A DNA stretch of 64,000 nucleotides from Pseudo-nitzschia pungens (GCA_037355855.1 CM074761.1:124001-188000); one strand, 5' to 3'. Shown: positions 53,159 to 64,000, counted from the first letter of the stretch. The notes: generated by a model not told the origin, from the sequence alone. Numbers and translations are program-made.

Positions 53159-54756
53159 ATGGGTCCTCGCCCCGAAGAAAGGACCACGCCACCCAACGGC
53201 ATCGACGAGGATGTCCTGGAATCACCCGACATGCTGAACGCTCGCGACAACAACACAACTAACGTCAATATCAACGTCAATATCAATATCAACGACCTCG
53301 TTGGCGCGATCGAAGCGGAGGATCCGGAAACAACCGATTCGACCGAAGAATGGGCCAGAGCCGAGGGATACACTCCGCTGTCCGATCTGAACACGAATCA
53401 TCGTCATCATCATCACCATCATCATAACAACGATGGAGGGTTTGGGTTTGGATTGGGGATCGGTGCGGGGAATTCGTACATGATGGTTTCTATGGGACCC
53501 GGAGACGAAAGCGACGAAAGCGACGAAAGCGAAAGTGATAGTGATGATGAGAATCACAATCGTAATCATGATTATCATAATGATAATGATAGTAATCGAA
53601 TGGTGGTTGCCGGATCGGGTGCATTTTTTGTCAACCCCAATGTCTTTGGGGGATCGAATCGAGGATCGAACGCGTTGGGAAATGGTGTTTCTCCTGCCGT
53701 ACACCATCACGACGACAACAACGACGAGGAGGAGGAGGAGGAGGAGGAGGAGGATTTCGAAGAAATCGCGGCCGGTGCCTTGTCGGCCCTGGACCAAGAA
53801 TATCAACAAACCCTTGGATTCTCGCAGGAGAGCAGTGCGTATTCTAAGCCGCGGAACGAGCACCACAACCACAACCACAACCACAACCACAACCAGAACG
53901 ATGAAGATCTCAAAATCATTGCCGCCGGATTCGATCAGAGAAAAGACGACCTGGAACGGATCCGTGAACAGGGAGGCTTTGTGGTCCAGCAGCAATGGGA
54001 GGAAGAGACGAGCGGGGAGGAGGAATCCAAATTGTCGGCTTCCGCTGCCGATTGTGGTGAGGCTGGTGACGAGGCCGGTGACGAGGGTGCCAAAATAGGC
54101 AATCCGCAAAAGGCCAAAGGGTTGCAACCACCGAAAAACGACAGCGTCGATACGGACGCGGTTCGAAAGGCCATTCGGACCCTGTCGGTCAAGAACAAGG
54201 ATGCCCCGTTCCAGCAAAAGTTTGCCGCCTGGCAGCAGCAAAAGAATTTGCAGCAGCAACAACAACAACAACAGCAACAGCAACAGCAACAGCAACAACA
54301 ACGAAAGAACTACGAAGAAAAGCGGCGAAAGGCTCCGGCAATCGATTCCGATGCCGATCCGCACCCACTGATCCCGCGGGCTCCCTTTCGGGAATTCCGC
54401 AAATCCAAACCCACCCCCAAGTCCCGTAGGGCTACGGCGGACCTGACTCGGTCCGCGACCCTCGCCGAGGCCCTGGTCCGGCTGTCCGTTTTGTCGTCCG
54501 CAACCAACGGCAAGAACAAGAACAAGAACGGCAATGACGACGACGACGAACGACGACGACGATGATGCGCGGTCGCTCCTGCTGATCGACGTCGTCGGCG
54601 TCGATCACGTCGAGTGCGAGAGCGCGTCGACCATTCGCGAGACCTTTTTGCCGCTCGTGCGCTGGATCCGGGAGTATCGCTTCTACGCGCAGGGGAGGCG
54701 AGGTCTCCGCCTCCACTTTCGGTTGATCGGTCGGGAGCTGAGAACGCCGTGGACGG

Positions 54757-54801
<45 letters not shown>

Positions 54802-55347
54802 CCACGGAGGGCAATGCCAACTCCAATGGTCACGGCAATGGCAATGGTTGGGGTGTCGTAGACCTCTTGGAATCGTCGTCGTCGTTGTCGTCATCGTGTG
54901 CGAGGGCCACCGCATCCTGTCACTCCGGGGTCTATCACGAGTTTCTGGAAGACCTCCGACGATCCAATTCCCAAGATGCGCAAACAACCACCACCAACGA
55001 CGACGATGCGCATTCCAAGTCCGAGTCGAATTCGGATTCGGATTTTTATTCGAGGAGGATAGCCCCGGATTTGGCGATCGCATTCAACGCCGGGATTTGG
55101 GGATACCGGGAGTGGGCAACGACCATTCAATACATGGCACAACTGACAACTCTTTCGTCGTCTCCGACAACAACAACAACAACAACAGACCAACAGCAAT
55201 CGTCCGATAGCAATGGCGAAGAATGCAATTACGGAGGCATACCGATGGTCATCACGGCCTACACACTGGACGAATGCCAAGAAGACCAAGAGGTGGTATC
55301 GGAGGCGATTGCGGCTCTGTGCGCCACGGAGGAGGGTACAACCAACA

Positions 55348-55380
<33 letters not shown>

Positions 55381-55565
55381 TGCCGACGAACAAGCAACGG
55401 CAACAGCAACATCGAGCGGAGATGCTTTGGGAGTCGGAACCGAATCCCTTTGGAAGTCAGGTCAAGCGAGAAACCAAGGGTAGCACCCAGGAGTACCGGG
55501 AAAACGCGTCCTGGCAAGCTTGGTTGCTGGGCGGTTGCAGCACCACCGGCGCTTCGTGCTCTTGA
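53159..55565 (+). CDS. Mss51 C-terminal-like protein with a long disordered, repeat-rich N-terminus (one frame break)
   Basis: The ATG at 53159 opens a 468-residue acidic frame with His, Asp, Glu and Gln runs and a conserved-looking patch at about 340-375 (AVRKAIRTLSVKNK, QQKFAAWQQQK). A +1 break at about 54549 (GACGACGAACGACGACG) leads into a second frame to the stop at 55565. This frame has LLLIDVVGVDHVECES, LRLHFRLIGREL, DLAIAFNAGIWGYREW, PMVITAYTLDECQEDQE and a closing EPNPFGSQV. These match the pattern of the C-terminal domain of Mss51-like proteins, which in fungi act with mitochondrial Cox1 synthesis. Here no MYND zinc finger precedes it. Skipping one base joins an Asp run with no loss. 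The break may be a sequencing indel. Role unknown. Confidence 0.72.
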
Positions 55566-56245
55566 GTCCAGCAACAATTGAGTAAGGTTTTGCTTGGTAC
55601 GAAGTATTATACGACTCGAGACGAACAATTTCGTCGGTCCGTTTCGTCTTTTTTTTTGCACCCAACAGAATCAATTCATTGGGGTTATAAATCCAATGAG
55701 CCGGGGTGTTTGATAGAGATTGGTCCTGCTATATTCTTCATGAGGATTACGTATTCGTAGCGAGTAATAGATCATTGCAATGGATGTGTCCCGTGTGTTC
55801 CAAATACAAGTGGAATAGAAGTACTCTCAATTTCTGTGTCTTTCGCACGCCCCCTTTCGCATTGGACCTAAAGAAGTTATTCACATCAAATCAAAGATCT
55901 GTAAACATTGCGCAGTCCATGACATCCCAACAAAATTTTACTACCGTTAATGGAGGAGCAGATGAAGTTACGAACTGGGTTTGAGTCTGCTGTCTTCGGT
56001 CTCACGGTTGAATGGTTACGCACATACACTCCTCCTACGATTATGACACTTCCTTACTCCATAGAATCAATACTTGACTGCACTGGTAATCGCATAGGAT
56101 ATATAGTGTAATTTATAACTACGGTACTACGGTTAATTGGAATCAAAGGAAAATGGGTTTTTTATTATTGACAATCTGCCGCCGATACCATCATGCGCCA
56201 TGCAGAAAGAGCAGAAAGCATAGGCAAGCAAACGTGAGATGTTGT
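55566..56245. other. Convergent intergenic region
   Basis: AT-rich, with no repeat of note and no gene; short open frames only. Confidence 0.6.
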
Positions 56246-57177
56246 TTAACGGTTGGACTTGGAAACGCGTTCGATTTCATCCTTCTTCTTGATAGCGTAA
56301 GAGTTGGATGAACCCCGGGCGGCGTTGATCAATTCTTCTGCCAGGCACTCGGACATGGTCTTCAAGTTGCGGAAGGAGGCTTCCCGGGCTCCCGTGGCCA
56401 ACAAGTAGAGGGCGTAGTTGACTCGTCGGAAGGGGGACATATCGACGGCCTGACGACGGACGACACCGGCTCCTCCGACGCGGGTGGAATCTTCGCGGGG
56501 ACCGGAGTTGATGATGGCGTCAACGACGACCTGGATGGGGTTTTGGTCCGTCAACAAGTGGATGATTTCCAGAGTGTGTTGGACAATTCGGACGGCCATA
56601 AGCTTCTTTCCACTGTTGCGTCCCTTCTTCATCAAGCAGCACACGAGACGTTCAACAATCGGGCACGAGGCCTTGCGGAATCGCTTTTGTTGGTAACGTC
56701 CGGCAGTGTGGGGAAGGTAGACGGCATGGTCACCCTTGCAGGCAATGTAGTCCTGGAGATCAGAACCATTTATTTATGCATTCATTCATTCATTCATTCA
56801 TTCGTCGATTCATTCATTGATTCGTTCGAAGAGCGTGAAAACGGGATATCGTGAGTTGCTTCGTTTCCGAATGTTGGTCGTCAAATCTTGACCAGTTGCT
56901 GTCAGAGATGACGGCAGATTAATCACAACGCCGTGGATCCCCTCCCTTTTGCAGAGCGTACTACTGAATAACTAACTAACTAAGTGACTGAATACGAAAG
57001 AACGGCACTCACCTCGAGGGAGATGTCGCGGATTTCAATATCATCGAACGACCATTTTCCGAAAAGCTTGACCTCGGTGGCTCCGTCTCCAACGAATTCC
57101 TCCTCTTCTTCTTCCTCGACCTCCTCGGGTTCTTCGTCGGCGACAATATCTTCAACGGGTTCTTCTACGTCGGCCAT
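56246..57177 (-). CDS. RPS5: 40S ribosomal protein S5 (uS7), two exons
   Basis: Cytosolic small-subunit protein that lines the mRNA exit/E-site side of the 40S head. Exons 57177-57013 (55 codons) and 56752-56246 join through a 260-nt GT-AG intron to 223 residues. The first 35 residues are an acidic extension ([11 protein letters not shown]) before [14 protein letters not shown]. Exon 2 begins [21 protein letters not shown] and contains [14 protein letters not shown], the uS7 core [16 protein letters not shown], and the classical C-terminus [16 protein letters not shown] ending SKSNR. The length is a little over the usual 200-205 owing to the acidic extension. Confidence 0.97.
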
Positions 57178-57872
57178 GGTGAATTGCTACTTTTCTCGAT
57201 AGTGCTGCGGTACCGTACAAGGTGTTGTAGTGGATGAAGTGCTCCTTCGTTGCAATAAGGGCGGAGCGGGAGGGTGGCGACCGCTAGCTGCGAGAGCGCA
57301 AAGGGAAGGACGAAATCCAGGCACGTACACGCACCGACACAAAGTACCAGTCGGTACGTAGCTTTTACTTCTTTCCGGTCTACTAGAAAAAAATTAGGGG
57401 ATTGATTCATCCCCGATCGTGACTACGTACATACGTTCAGACCGCAGTAGTCGCGAGCGACATTTTGATCACATATGTATTGTATATACAACTTGTATTA
57501 ATAAGAAGACATGATTACACGTGCCCAATGTTGGACAAAGTAAAAAAACATTATCGATGATTGATTGATTGATTCACTCACCCCCTAATTGGTTCCCCTA
57601 ACTAAACACGTACTTGTACCTAGTTTTGCGCATACTTGTAAGCTGCGTAATCAAGTACCAGTACTTCCTACTTGGTATGTACCGTGTTGTTGTAAGGCCT
57701 TACTCGGAACTCGGGCAGTAAGGTGACGGACGTAGAAACTCGGATGCTGAGACAAGTTCAATGAATGCTTCTCTAACGTGTGACCCTGCTTCAGAAATCT
57801 TCGTACCGTAGAATCTTCCATACCGGTACCGTTGGCCATATCTTCCCAAGAAAGTCTTGAAGAAAATCCACC
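57178..57872. promoter_or_regulatory. Divergent promoter region, RPS5 (-) and SDR-like gene (+)
   Basis: 695 bp between two opposite start codons. It contains GTACGTAC, TACTTGTAC and GATTGATTGATT (57558-57573) words but no certain core element. Confidence 0.5.
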
Positions 57873-58961
57873 ATGACGGCGAAATCGGTGGCTAGAATTG
57901 CGTTCTTGCTCTCTCTGACGATCGGACCATGCGTTTCGTTCGGCTTCCAGATGCCCAGGTTCCCGTGGGGTGGTGGCGGCGGCAATGGCGAAGGGTCGGC
58001 AACCGCATCCAAGAACACCAATAACGGAGGAGTGCTCCAGCCCGGTGACACGGTTGCCGTCGTCGGCGCCTCCGGGAACGTAGGGAAGCTCGTGGCCCTG
58101 CGCCTTTCCGACACCTACAAGGTGAACGGCATCGTCCGAGATGCGAGCTCCGTTCAATCCTTTTTCGAGGGACGAGAGGACAATATTTCGTTGTTCGAGA
58201 CGGACCTGTTGGAGGAGGTGACTTCGAAAGCGACAACAACAACGACGACGACGAACGAAAGATTTTCGTGTCCCGAATCTCTCTATCCGGCTCTCTCCAA
58301 CGCCAATGCAGTTGTGATCTGCACGGGAACGACGGCATTCCCTACCAAGGCGTGGTCGCGATCCGGAGAATTTTCCGTCACGTCGGAGGTTTTGAGCGCA
58401 CTCGTGGACTCCAAGTTTGACGTGGCGGAGGCCCTCAACCAACTCGACACAAAGGGCCTCAACACGCCCAAGAACGTAGACAACCTCGGCAACAAGCTTA
58501 TCCTGGATGCCTGGAGAGAAGCTTCCAAGGTGAGCCGGAAGCGGGCAATCATGCTGAGTTCGATCGGTGTTACCAGACGAGAGAGCATGCCCTTTCCGAT
58601 TCTGAACGCCTGCGGTGTTCTGAGCGCCAAGGCCGCCGGCGAGCAAGCCTTGATGGAATCGGCGGCCGAGGACGGCTTTTCGTACACCATCCTGAGACCG
58701 GGTCAATTGTTTGGAGGACCGTACGACAACAATTACTATCTCGGAACGTTGTTCCAATTGGACAAGGACTCTCAAACGAGAGACGTAAATGTCGGAAAGG
58801 GCGACGAATTGCTGGGAGACACGCTCCGGAGCACCCTTGCGGAGGTTACCGCCCAGATATTGGAGGGCGACAGCGCAAGGGACATGGATTTTGCGGTTGT
58901 GAACGTCAAGGGAGATGCTCCCGAGGCGGAAACGGTACGGGAAAAACTCGCAGCGTTATAA
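57873..58961 (+). CDS. Plastid-type atypical SDR / NmrA-like NAD(P)-binding protein
   Basis: A 362-residue intronless protein; ATG at 57873 (CACCATG). Residues 1-22 form a signal peptide, with SFGFQ just after it. This fits the diatom plastid presequence rule of a Phe near the signal cleavage site, so a plastid location is likely. The Rossmann core starts at 60 (VAVVGASGNVG, with GxxGxxG at 65-71). It continues with VNGIVRD, NAVVICTGTTAFPTKAW, MLSSIGVTR and YTILRPGQLFGGP, typical of atypical extended SDRs in the NmrA/NAD(P)H-binding group. The strict YxxxK motif of classical SDRs is not seen. The substrate is unknown. Confidence 0.85.
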   Translation: MTAKSVARIAFLLSLTIGPCVSFGFQMPRFPWGGGGGNGEGSATASKNTNNGGVLQPGDTVAVVGASGNVGKLVALRLSDTYKVNGIVRDASSVQSFFEGREDNISLFETDLLEEVTSKATTTTTTTNERFSCPESLYPALSNANAVVICTGTTAFPTKAWSRSGEFSVTSEVLSALVDSKFDVAEALNQLDTKGLNTPKNVDNLGNKLILDAWREASKVSRKRAIMLSSIGVTRRESMPFPILNACGVLSAKAAGEQALMESAAEDGFSYTILRPGQLFGGPYDNNYYLGTLFQLDKDSQTRDVNVGKGDELLGDTLRSTLAEVTAQILEGDSARDMDFAVVNVKGDAPEAETVREKLAAL

Positions 58962-59180
58962 TGCAGTAAAAACGAGACTGTGGGCCCGGTAGATGATAGG
59001 GATGTTTCCATCATCATTGCAATCTTGTCTGGACGTACAGTAGTTCGCAGCTGACGTGTCATTTCAAAAGGTTTGCGATTGTTTCGAGTTTTCAAAGCCT
59101 GCTGTACAAGCACGAGCCAATGGAATGCAAAGTCAAGCAGGGTACTCGTATATTCATTATTACTTATTTGCTTGTGTCGG
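58962..59180. other. Short convergent spacer
   Basis: 219 bp between the stops of the SDR-like gene and the small membrane protein; no feature seen. Confidence 0.6.
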
Positions 59181-59684
59181 TTAGTGCAGTTTTACGTAGA
59201 TCTCGTTCTTTTTTCCCCGTCGTACCTTTATCCGGGCCTTGTCGGCACCCTTGATTTCTGCCTCCGATAATCCCCGGCGCACCTTCCATTCGGCACTCTT
59301 GTTTTTCAACGTCTTGGATTGTTTCTCCACGTGTTGCAAATGGGATCGCAGCTCCCCGATCCGCCTCTCTCCCACCGCCGCGCCCAGCTCTTTCAGTGTC
59401 ATTTCTTTCCCGTACGAAGAAGCCAACGCACGCCAGATTCTCACCCGCACGGTATCGTCGGGCTCCGGAGAGAAGTCGGCAGCTGCAAGATTCGACAATA
59501 CATCGACACGTAGTACGTTTGGCTCGCCCGATGTGTGAATTGGGAACGATGCCGGGATCGGAGACAGCATGGGCAGCGTTATGACAAAGGCTGTTCCGGT
59601 GTCCACCATCGAAGCGACGAAGTGAAACAAAATACCGATAATTGTAATCGTTGATGAGTTGAAGGTCTTTGGAGTCGTCACCAT
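59181..59684 (-). CDS. Small protein with N-terminal membrane segment and basic C-terminus
   Basis: 167 residues from the ATG at 59684, chosen because it has the context ACCATGG. An in-frame ATG at 59909 would add 75 poorly conserved-looking residues. Residues about 12-40 are hydrophobic (TIIGILFHFVASMV), a signal anchor. The rest has DTVRVRIWRALAS, MTLKELGAAVGERR and LRSHLQHVEKQSKTLKNKSAEW, a helical charged region, and it ends in a Lys/Arg-rich strand (KARIKVRRGKKNEIYVKL). Family not recognised. Confidence 0.6.
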   Translation of the reverse strand: MVTTPKTFNSSTITIIGILFHFVASMVDTGTAFVITLPMLSPIPASFPIHTSGEPNVLRVDVLSNLAAADFSPEPDDTVRVRIWRALASSYGKEMTLKELGAAVGERRIGELRSHLQHVEKQSKTLKNKSAEWKVRRGLSEAEIKGADKARIKVRRGKKNEIYVKLH

Positions 59685-59909
59685 GGTGAGAAACTGCTCT
59701 TCTCTCAGCGGCCCGCAAAGAGTCTTCTCGTTTGCTAGAAGATACGCGAATCGTTTGTTCCTCGATATGTAAAGATCTGGTGAAACAACCCCGATGTATC
59801 TTGGATATCCTTTCGTCAAGCGCCGCAAATCAATGTTATGTACGAGTAACATGTGACATGTGACATTTGAAATGTGACATGTGACAAGTTCGAACATCTT
59901 TTTGTTCAT

Positions 59910-61184
59910 TTTTGGAATTGTTTTTGATCGCCTTTTTCTCTCGACTAAACCAACATGGTGTTGGTAAATTACGCATCACGCGTGCCGTAACCTTACTATC
60001 ATCTACTACGAAGTAGTACTCGTAACAGTCCGAATGGTGACAAGTTCATTACTACTACTAGCAAGATCTTCATCTAGTACTATCTACAACATCCCTCATA
60101 CAGAAGATATTACTATTGAAGATATTACTAGAAGTCCCTCCACTTCTTGAACGTCAACTTATCTGCCAATTTTTAAAAATCTCCACAGCGTGGCTTCTTG
60201 CTTCTTGTGATCTCCATGGCATAGGCTCCTCTGTACAGCTGGTGTGTCTACTAAACAGCACGAAAGTAAGGTTTTGTGGGCGTAGATTGTTGATGAGTTC
60301 TCTGATTGGCGTATGCAACAATTCTTTTAAAAGTCTGCTGCTTGTTCTTCTGGAGTCCTCCCGTAGTACTACTAAGGCTTACTACTATTACTGGTAATCA
60401 CAACAAGTAGTAGTACTAGTAGTAGTAATTTTTTTGTGATTGCTACTAATACTACTAGTACTAGAGTAGTATTACTACTACTATACAAAGTAATCAATCA
60501 TTGTTCTTTTTGAAATTTGGAATCGATTGACGATACTCATCCCTTTACTAGCTAGTAGCAGTGCTAGGGCATGCAATATAGTTCTTTTTGTTTGCTGTCA
60601 AACTCTCAGGAAAGCACAACAATATTTTTTATCTACTTCTACTAGATATTTTTCAAGAACCTTCTTTGTTGTGAGGAATAGTTTTCAGACAACGAGGTTA
60701 GTACTACCTTGTCGGATCGTTCGCATTGAACAAAGAATATATCGACTTCATCGATTCTTCGTGGTAACTTTGTCGATTCATCCTACTACCAGTAGTATTA
60801 CAAGAATCTAGTACTAGCCTGAAATTGTTGCTTGGCGGTTCCGTTCCGTTCCGTTCGTTCCTCGATCGCGTCGTTGTGTTCGTGTTCGTGTGCCGTATGC
60901 ATGATGCATTGCAGGTTTTTCGAAACGGCGGAACGAAACAGAAAGGAACGGAAGGGAGGAAGGAATCCACAGTGTTCGTTTTTGGTTCCCAAACGATCCA
61001 TGGAGAGGATGCCCCCCACCCTCGATTGCTTGCTTGCTTCATTGCTTGATTCCTTTCTTCCATCATTGTTTGCGTCCTGGATTGGCGCAATCATCACTTC
61101 GTCACTGCTTCGTCATTATCGTTGTCATTATCGTTATCGTTATCGGTTGTGCAGTATGGCTTTGTCATTTCGTTGTCACCATTC
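59910..61184. other. Intergenic region with TAGTAC repeats
   Basis: TACTACTAG and AGTAGTACTAG words at 60040-60070 and 60400-60480 and GTTCCGTTCC at 60837-60860. Open frames here have no domain. Confidence 0.55.
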
Positions 61185-62183
61185 CTACTCCCTTGTCGCC
61201 GTCCCCTTCGCCGCCCCCCTTGCCACCAACCGATTCACCTCCGGCCGCTGCGCCTCGATGTCGAGAAGGGTTGCCAGGTAGAAATCGTGGTGGGACAATC
61301 CCTGCAGCACGTGGGTCCGGCAGACGACCCTCGTGCGGACCCTCCAGGTCTTGGTGCGGGAATCGAGGGTCCGATCCAGAATCACCTCGTGGGGAAAGTG
61401 CCGCTGGGCGTGGATCTGGGCCACCGCCGCGACGTGGGTCACAAACTCGGCTCCGTGGGGATACTCGTCGTGCCAAAAGGTGCGGGCAATCGCAAACGGA
61501 ATCGACGACGAGTTGTTGTTATTGTTGTCTTTGTTGTTCGCATGGTAGGTCTCTTCTTCACCACCGTCGTCTCGTGAAAGAATCTCCCATTCCGGTTCGA
61601 CCGTCATCAGCAATCGCTTCGCTTCCTCCAGAGTCAGCGGTTTCCCGCCCTGCCCGTATGGATCGCACTTGGCGGTGGGTCGCCGTGCAAATGGATCCGG
61701 TCGGTGCCGATCGGAATTCGAAGCGGAAGCGGAATTAGGAGCGGAAGCGGAATTAGGAGCGGAAGCAGAAGCAAAGGCAGACGACGAAGCGAAATGCCGA
61801 AAACGTGTCAAAGAAAACCCAAAACGAGACTCTTGGCAAGTGCGTACTCGTAGTAGATTCCAATCTCCACTACTGCCGGTGCGAATTCCAGTGCCAGTGC
61901 CACCAAGTTGTCTTTGTTGGATCATCGGGACGTGGATGTGCCGCGCTGCGGTGAACGAACCATGGGATCGATTCGGGTGTCTTCCGATAATGGCAATGGC
62001 AATGGCATTGCTGTTGATTGTCGAATCGGAAGGATTTGGCATTGTTTGCATTGTTTGAATTGTTTGCATTGTTTGCATTAGCATCGCTCGCAGTGGTTGG
62101 ATTGGTTGGATTGGTTTCGAAAGGCATCTACCGCGAGAGAAGGGCACGATCCCTCGGTTCATGGCACTGGAGACGCGGTTCAT
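61185..62183 (-). CDS. Pterin-4a-carbinolamine dehydratase-like protein, probably mitochondrial
   Basis: 332 residues from the ATG at 62183 (AACGATGAAC). The first 30 residues are basic and Ser-rich, as in a mitochondrial presequence. A long low-complexity stretch (Met/Gln, then Ala/Ser/Pro repeats) follows to about 180. The C-terminal 145 residues have KPLTLEEAKRLLMTVEPEW, then ARTFWHDEYPHGAEFVTHVA, AQIHAQRHFPHEV and VVCRTHVLQGLSHHDFYLAT. This follows the PCD/DCoH pattern of F-x-x-x-A-x-x-H-x-P, strand, and THxxxGLxxxDFxLA. PCD dehydrates 4a-hydroxy-pterin during pterin cofactor recycling. The catalytic His set looks partly changed, so activity is uncertain. The N-terminal repeats are unusual for the family (about 100 residues). 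Confidence 0.72.
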   Translation of the reverse strand: MNRVSSAMNRGIVPFSRGRCLSKPIQPIQPLRAMLMQTMQTIQTMQTMPNPSDSTINSNAIAIAIIGRHPNRSHGSFTAARHIHVPMIQQRQLGGTGTGIRTGSSGDWNLLRVRTCQESRFGFSLTRFRHFASSSAFASASAPNSASAPNSASASNSDRHRPDPFARRPTAKCDPYGQGGKPLTLEEAKRLLMTVEPEWEILSRDDGGEEETYHANNKDNNNNNSSSIPFAIARTFWHDEYPHGAEFVTHVAAVAQIHAQRHFPHEVILDRTLDSRTKTWRVRTRVVCRTHVLQGLSHHDFYLATLLDIEAQRPEVNRLVARGAAKGTATRE

Positions 62184-64000
62184 CGTTGCGTGTGGTGTAT
62201 ACCGTAATGTATAATGTGTAATGTATGTGTCGGCTTTGTATGCGTGCTCTTCGGTCCTTCGTTCGCTGATCGAGCTGGGCCTTCTCACTGTCAATGTATT
62301 GTATTGTATTGTATTGCATCAACTTGATTGATGAGTAAGGTTTCAAGCTTAGTTTTTGGTTCGAATTGAGAATGGCGCTGTACGTGTAAGGTTACGGTAA
62401 GGTTGCCGTATGAAAAAGTTAATGAAATTACTCCTTCCGTATTTGTACCGTAGTATTGTACCGATACTACTACCGGCAGCTTCAAGCTTCTTGTAGCCCA
62501 ATTTCTGATGTTGGAAGAAAAACAAAAACTATTCCACCACCCACCAACAACGTTAATGCTCTTCCGGAACCTTTACCGCCATACAGTGATACTGATGCCT
62601 GAACTACTAGTAACTTACTAGTACTAGTAGTTTTGCTAGCAACACTGAGTGGTGTAGTAGCGTTTTTGCTAGCAACACCACTGGACTGACTGTAGCGTTT
62701 TTGCTAGCAACACTGAGTGGTATAGCATTTTTGCTAGCAACACTGAGTGGTGTAGCGTTTTTGCTAGCAACACTGAGTGTAGCGTTTTTGCTAGCAACAC
62801 TGAGTGGTGTGGTGTTTTTGCTAGTAGTAGCAACACTGAGTGGTGAGTACTACTAGTACTAGTACTACTACTACCAGTCTTGTTGTTCTTCTACTTGTTC
62901 CTCGCTGCCTTATACTGGTGAACGATGATGTTGAAAGTAGAATCCTCACAGACAGAAGAACAAGGCGAACAACAACAGTTCACAACTAGCTGCTGGTAGA
63001 AGAAGCTCTCACACTGGCGATGTACTACTTCTACTAGTAGTAGTAGTACTCTTAGTAAACAATTTTCATTCTCTTTTCCATCCATTGTGCGATTAGGCAG
63101 GACAATAACAAGCATTGAAAGCACAGAAAATTCCATCACGTTAGTAGTGCCTATCATTACAAAATGAATAGTACTAGTAGTAGTACTACTACTAGTAGTA
63201 GGTTCCACAAGAATATCACTACAAATCATATTAGTATTATTTGAGGTGGCGCATAGTATTGATCTACTAGTACTAGTACTAGCTAGTTGTTTTCGAAGGG
63301 GGGGACCGCTGCTTTGTATCGAAGTCTCGAGTCCTACAGCGCTCGTGCTGCCATCATTTGCTTTGGTGACCTTGTTTAAGGAGAAAGTGACAAAGCACGA
63401 AGTAAGTTACTACTAGTACCACTACTACTAGTATTAGTATTGGTAGTAGCTAAATCACAATTTTTTGATTCGACTCTTTGTAGTACTACTAGTACCTAGT
63501 ACTAGTTATGCCTTCGACGTGGTCACATCGAAACTCGAGATCGGTCCTCACGTCCTCGTACGGATGGAAAGTCTGCTCCCACTCATTCCGTGTCTGTTTT
63601 CCTCGCAAAGCCCCATGATTTCGAAACATCCGACGATCCAGCGCCAATGGTGCATTCGCATCCGAAAAGGTGCTGGACGATAAAGTTGTCATTGTGATTG
63701 TGATTTTTATTATTAGTAGTAGTGCTGGTATTATTATTTGTGATCCAATGTGGGAGGATGGAGAACGTGCGACGCTGTGTGTTCATTGTTTGCGACACGA
63801 GGGATCTTGGGCGGGACAAGCAAAAGCTACAAGAGGCAGATCTGGCAGCTCTTGCGGTTCAAAGACATTCCGGTTCCGCGAACAACTTTCAATCAATAAG
63901 GTTGTTCGTTATGATGTTGTGATTTACTAGCCTGCTACCATCGAAGGAATTATCCGATTTCTGAAAGACAGACTCGAAAGAGCTTTCCATTCTCTTTTGG
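62184..64000. other. Right-edge region, no gene seen
   Basis: GTATT run at 62297-62316, GTAAGGTTACGGTAAGGTTG at 62384, the minisatellite listed separately, and dense CTAGTAGTAC words from 62850 to 63500. Short open frames near 63465-63930 lack domains. Confidence 0.5.
62628..62853 (+). repeat. ~30-bp minisatellite TTTTTGCTAGCAACACTGAG
   Basis: About seven imperfect copies of TTTTTGCTAGCAACACTGAG plus TGGTGTAGCG. Each contains the palindrome GCTAGC. Confidence 0.88.

Overview
The window looks like nuclear DNA from a diatom. Host genes are GC-richer than the surroundings, have few or no short GT-AG introns (47-272 nt), and carry long in-frame Asn, Gln, Asp, Ser and Thr runs. Several products have signal peptides or plastid-type bipartite leaders, and one has a Tat-type thylakoid leader. 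Gaps between genes are AT-rich and full of GTAAGGTTAC, TACGAGTAC and CTAGTAGTAC words. A pennate diatom of the Pseudo-nitzschia/Fragilariopsis kind is my guess; the sequence does not prove the genus.

Left part (1-18.7 kb): a gp78/AMFR-like membrane RING-CUE ubiquitin ligase (+, broken in frame), a double-PDZ membrane protein (-, two single-base frame breaks), a small tandem winged-helix protein (+), and a 2,597-residue three-exon protein (10431-18674). The last one combines armadillo-like repeats, leucine-rich repeats, a CHAT (caspase/separase-clan) protease with an intact His/Cys pair, and a C-terminal STAND-type P-loop NTPase. It has the parts of an NLR-like sensor with a built-in protease and is the strongest candidate here for an undescribed system.

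Middle part (18.7-37.8 kb): a mobile-element block. It starts with an intact Ty3/gypsy element (363-bp LTRs with no difference seen, 5-bp target duplication, one gag-pol ORF). Next come decayed repeats and a RusA-like Holliday-junction resolvase with all catalytic acids and a C-terminal SUMO-interaction motif. Then comes a 5.9-kb gag-only LTR element (502-bp LTRs, target duplication CAAAT), carrying a 13-bp GATCGATT satellite. A second 2.7-kb insertion (target duplication GTTAC) encloses an inverted internal-LTR-LTR-internal segment that looks like a captured two-LTR-circle junction.

Right part (38-64 kb): ordinary host genes, nearly all on alternating strands. They are a secreted or membrane N-glycoprotein (-), a small plastid/secretory-type protein (+), a YaeQ-like protein (-), a thylakoid-lumen PsbP-family protein (+), an Mpv17/PMP22 protein fused to two ACT domains (-), an Mss51 C-terminal-like protein (+), cytosolic ribosomal protein S5/uS7 (-), a plastid SDR/NmrA-like protein (+), a small membrane protein (-) and a pterin-4a-carbinolamine dehydratase-like protein (-). 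The gaps hold minisatellites and 44-bp arrays. There is no obvious pathway or operon; the genes appear to be independent nuclear units with divergent promoters and convergent 3' ends. No tRNA, rRNA or CRISPR array was seen.
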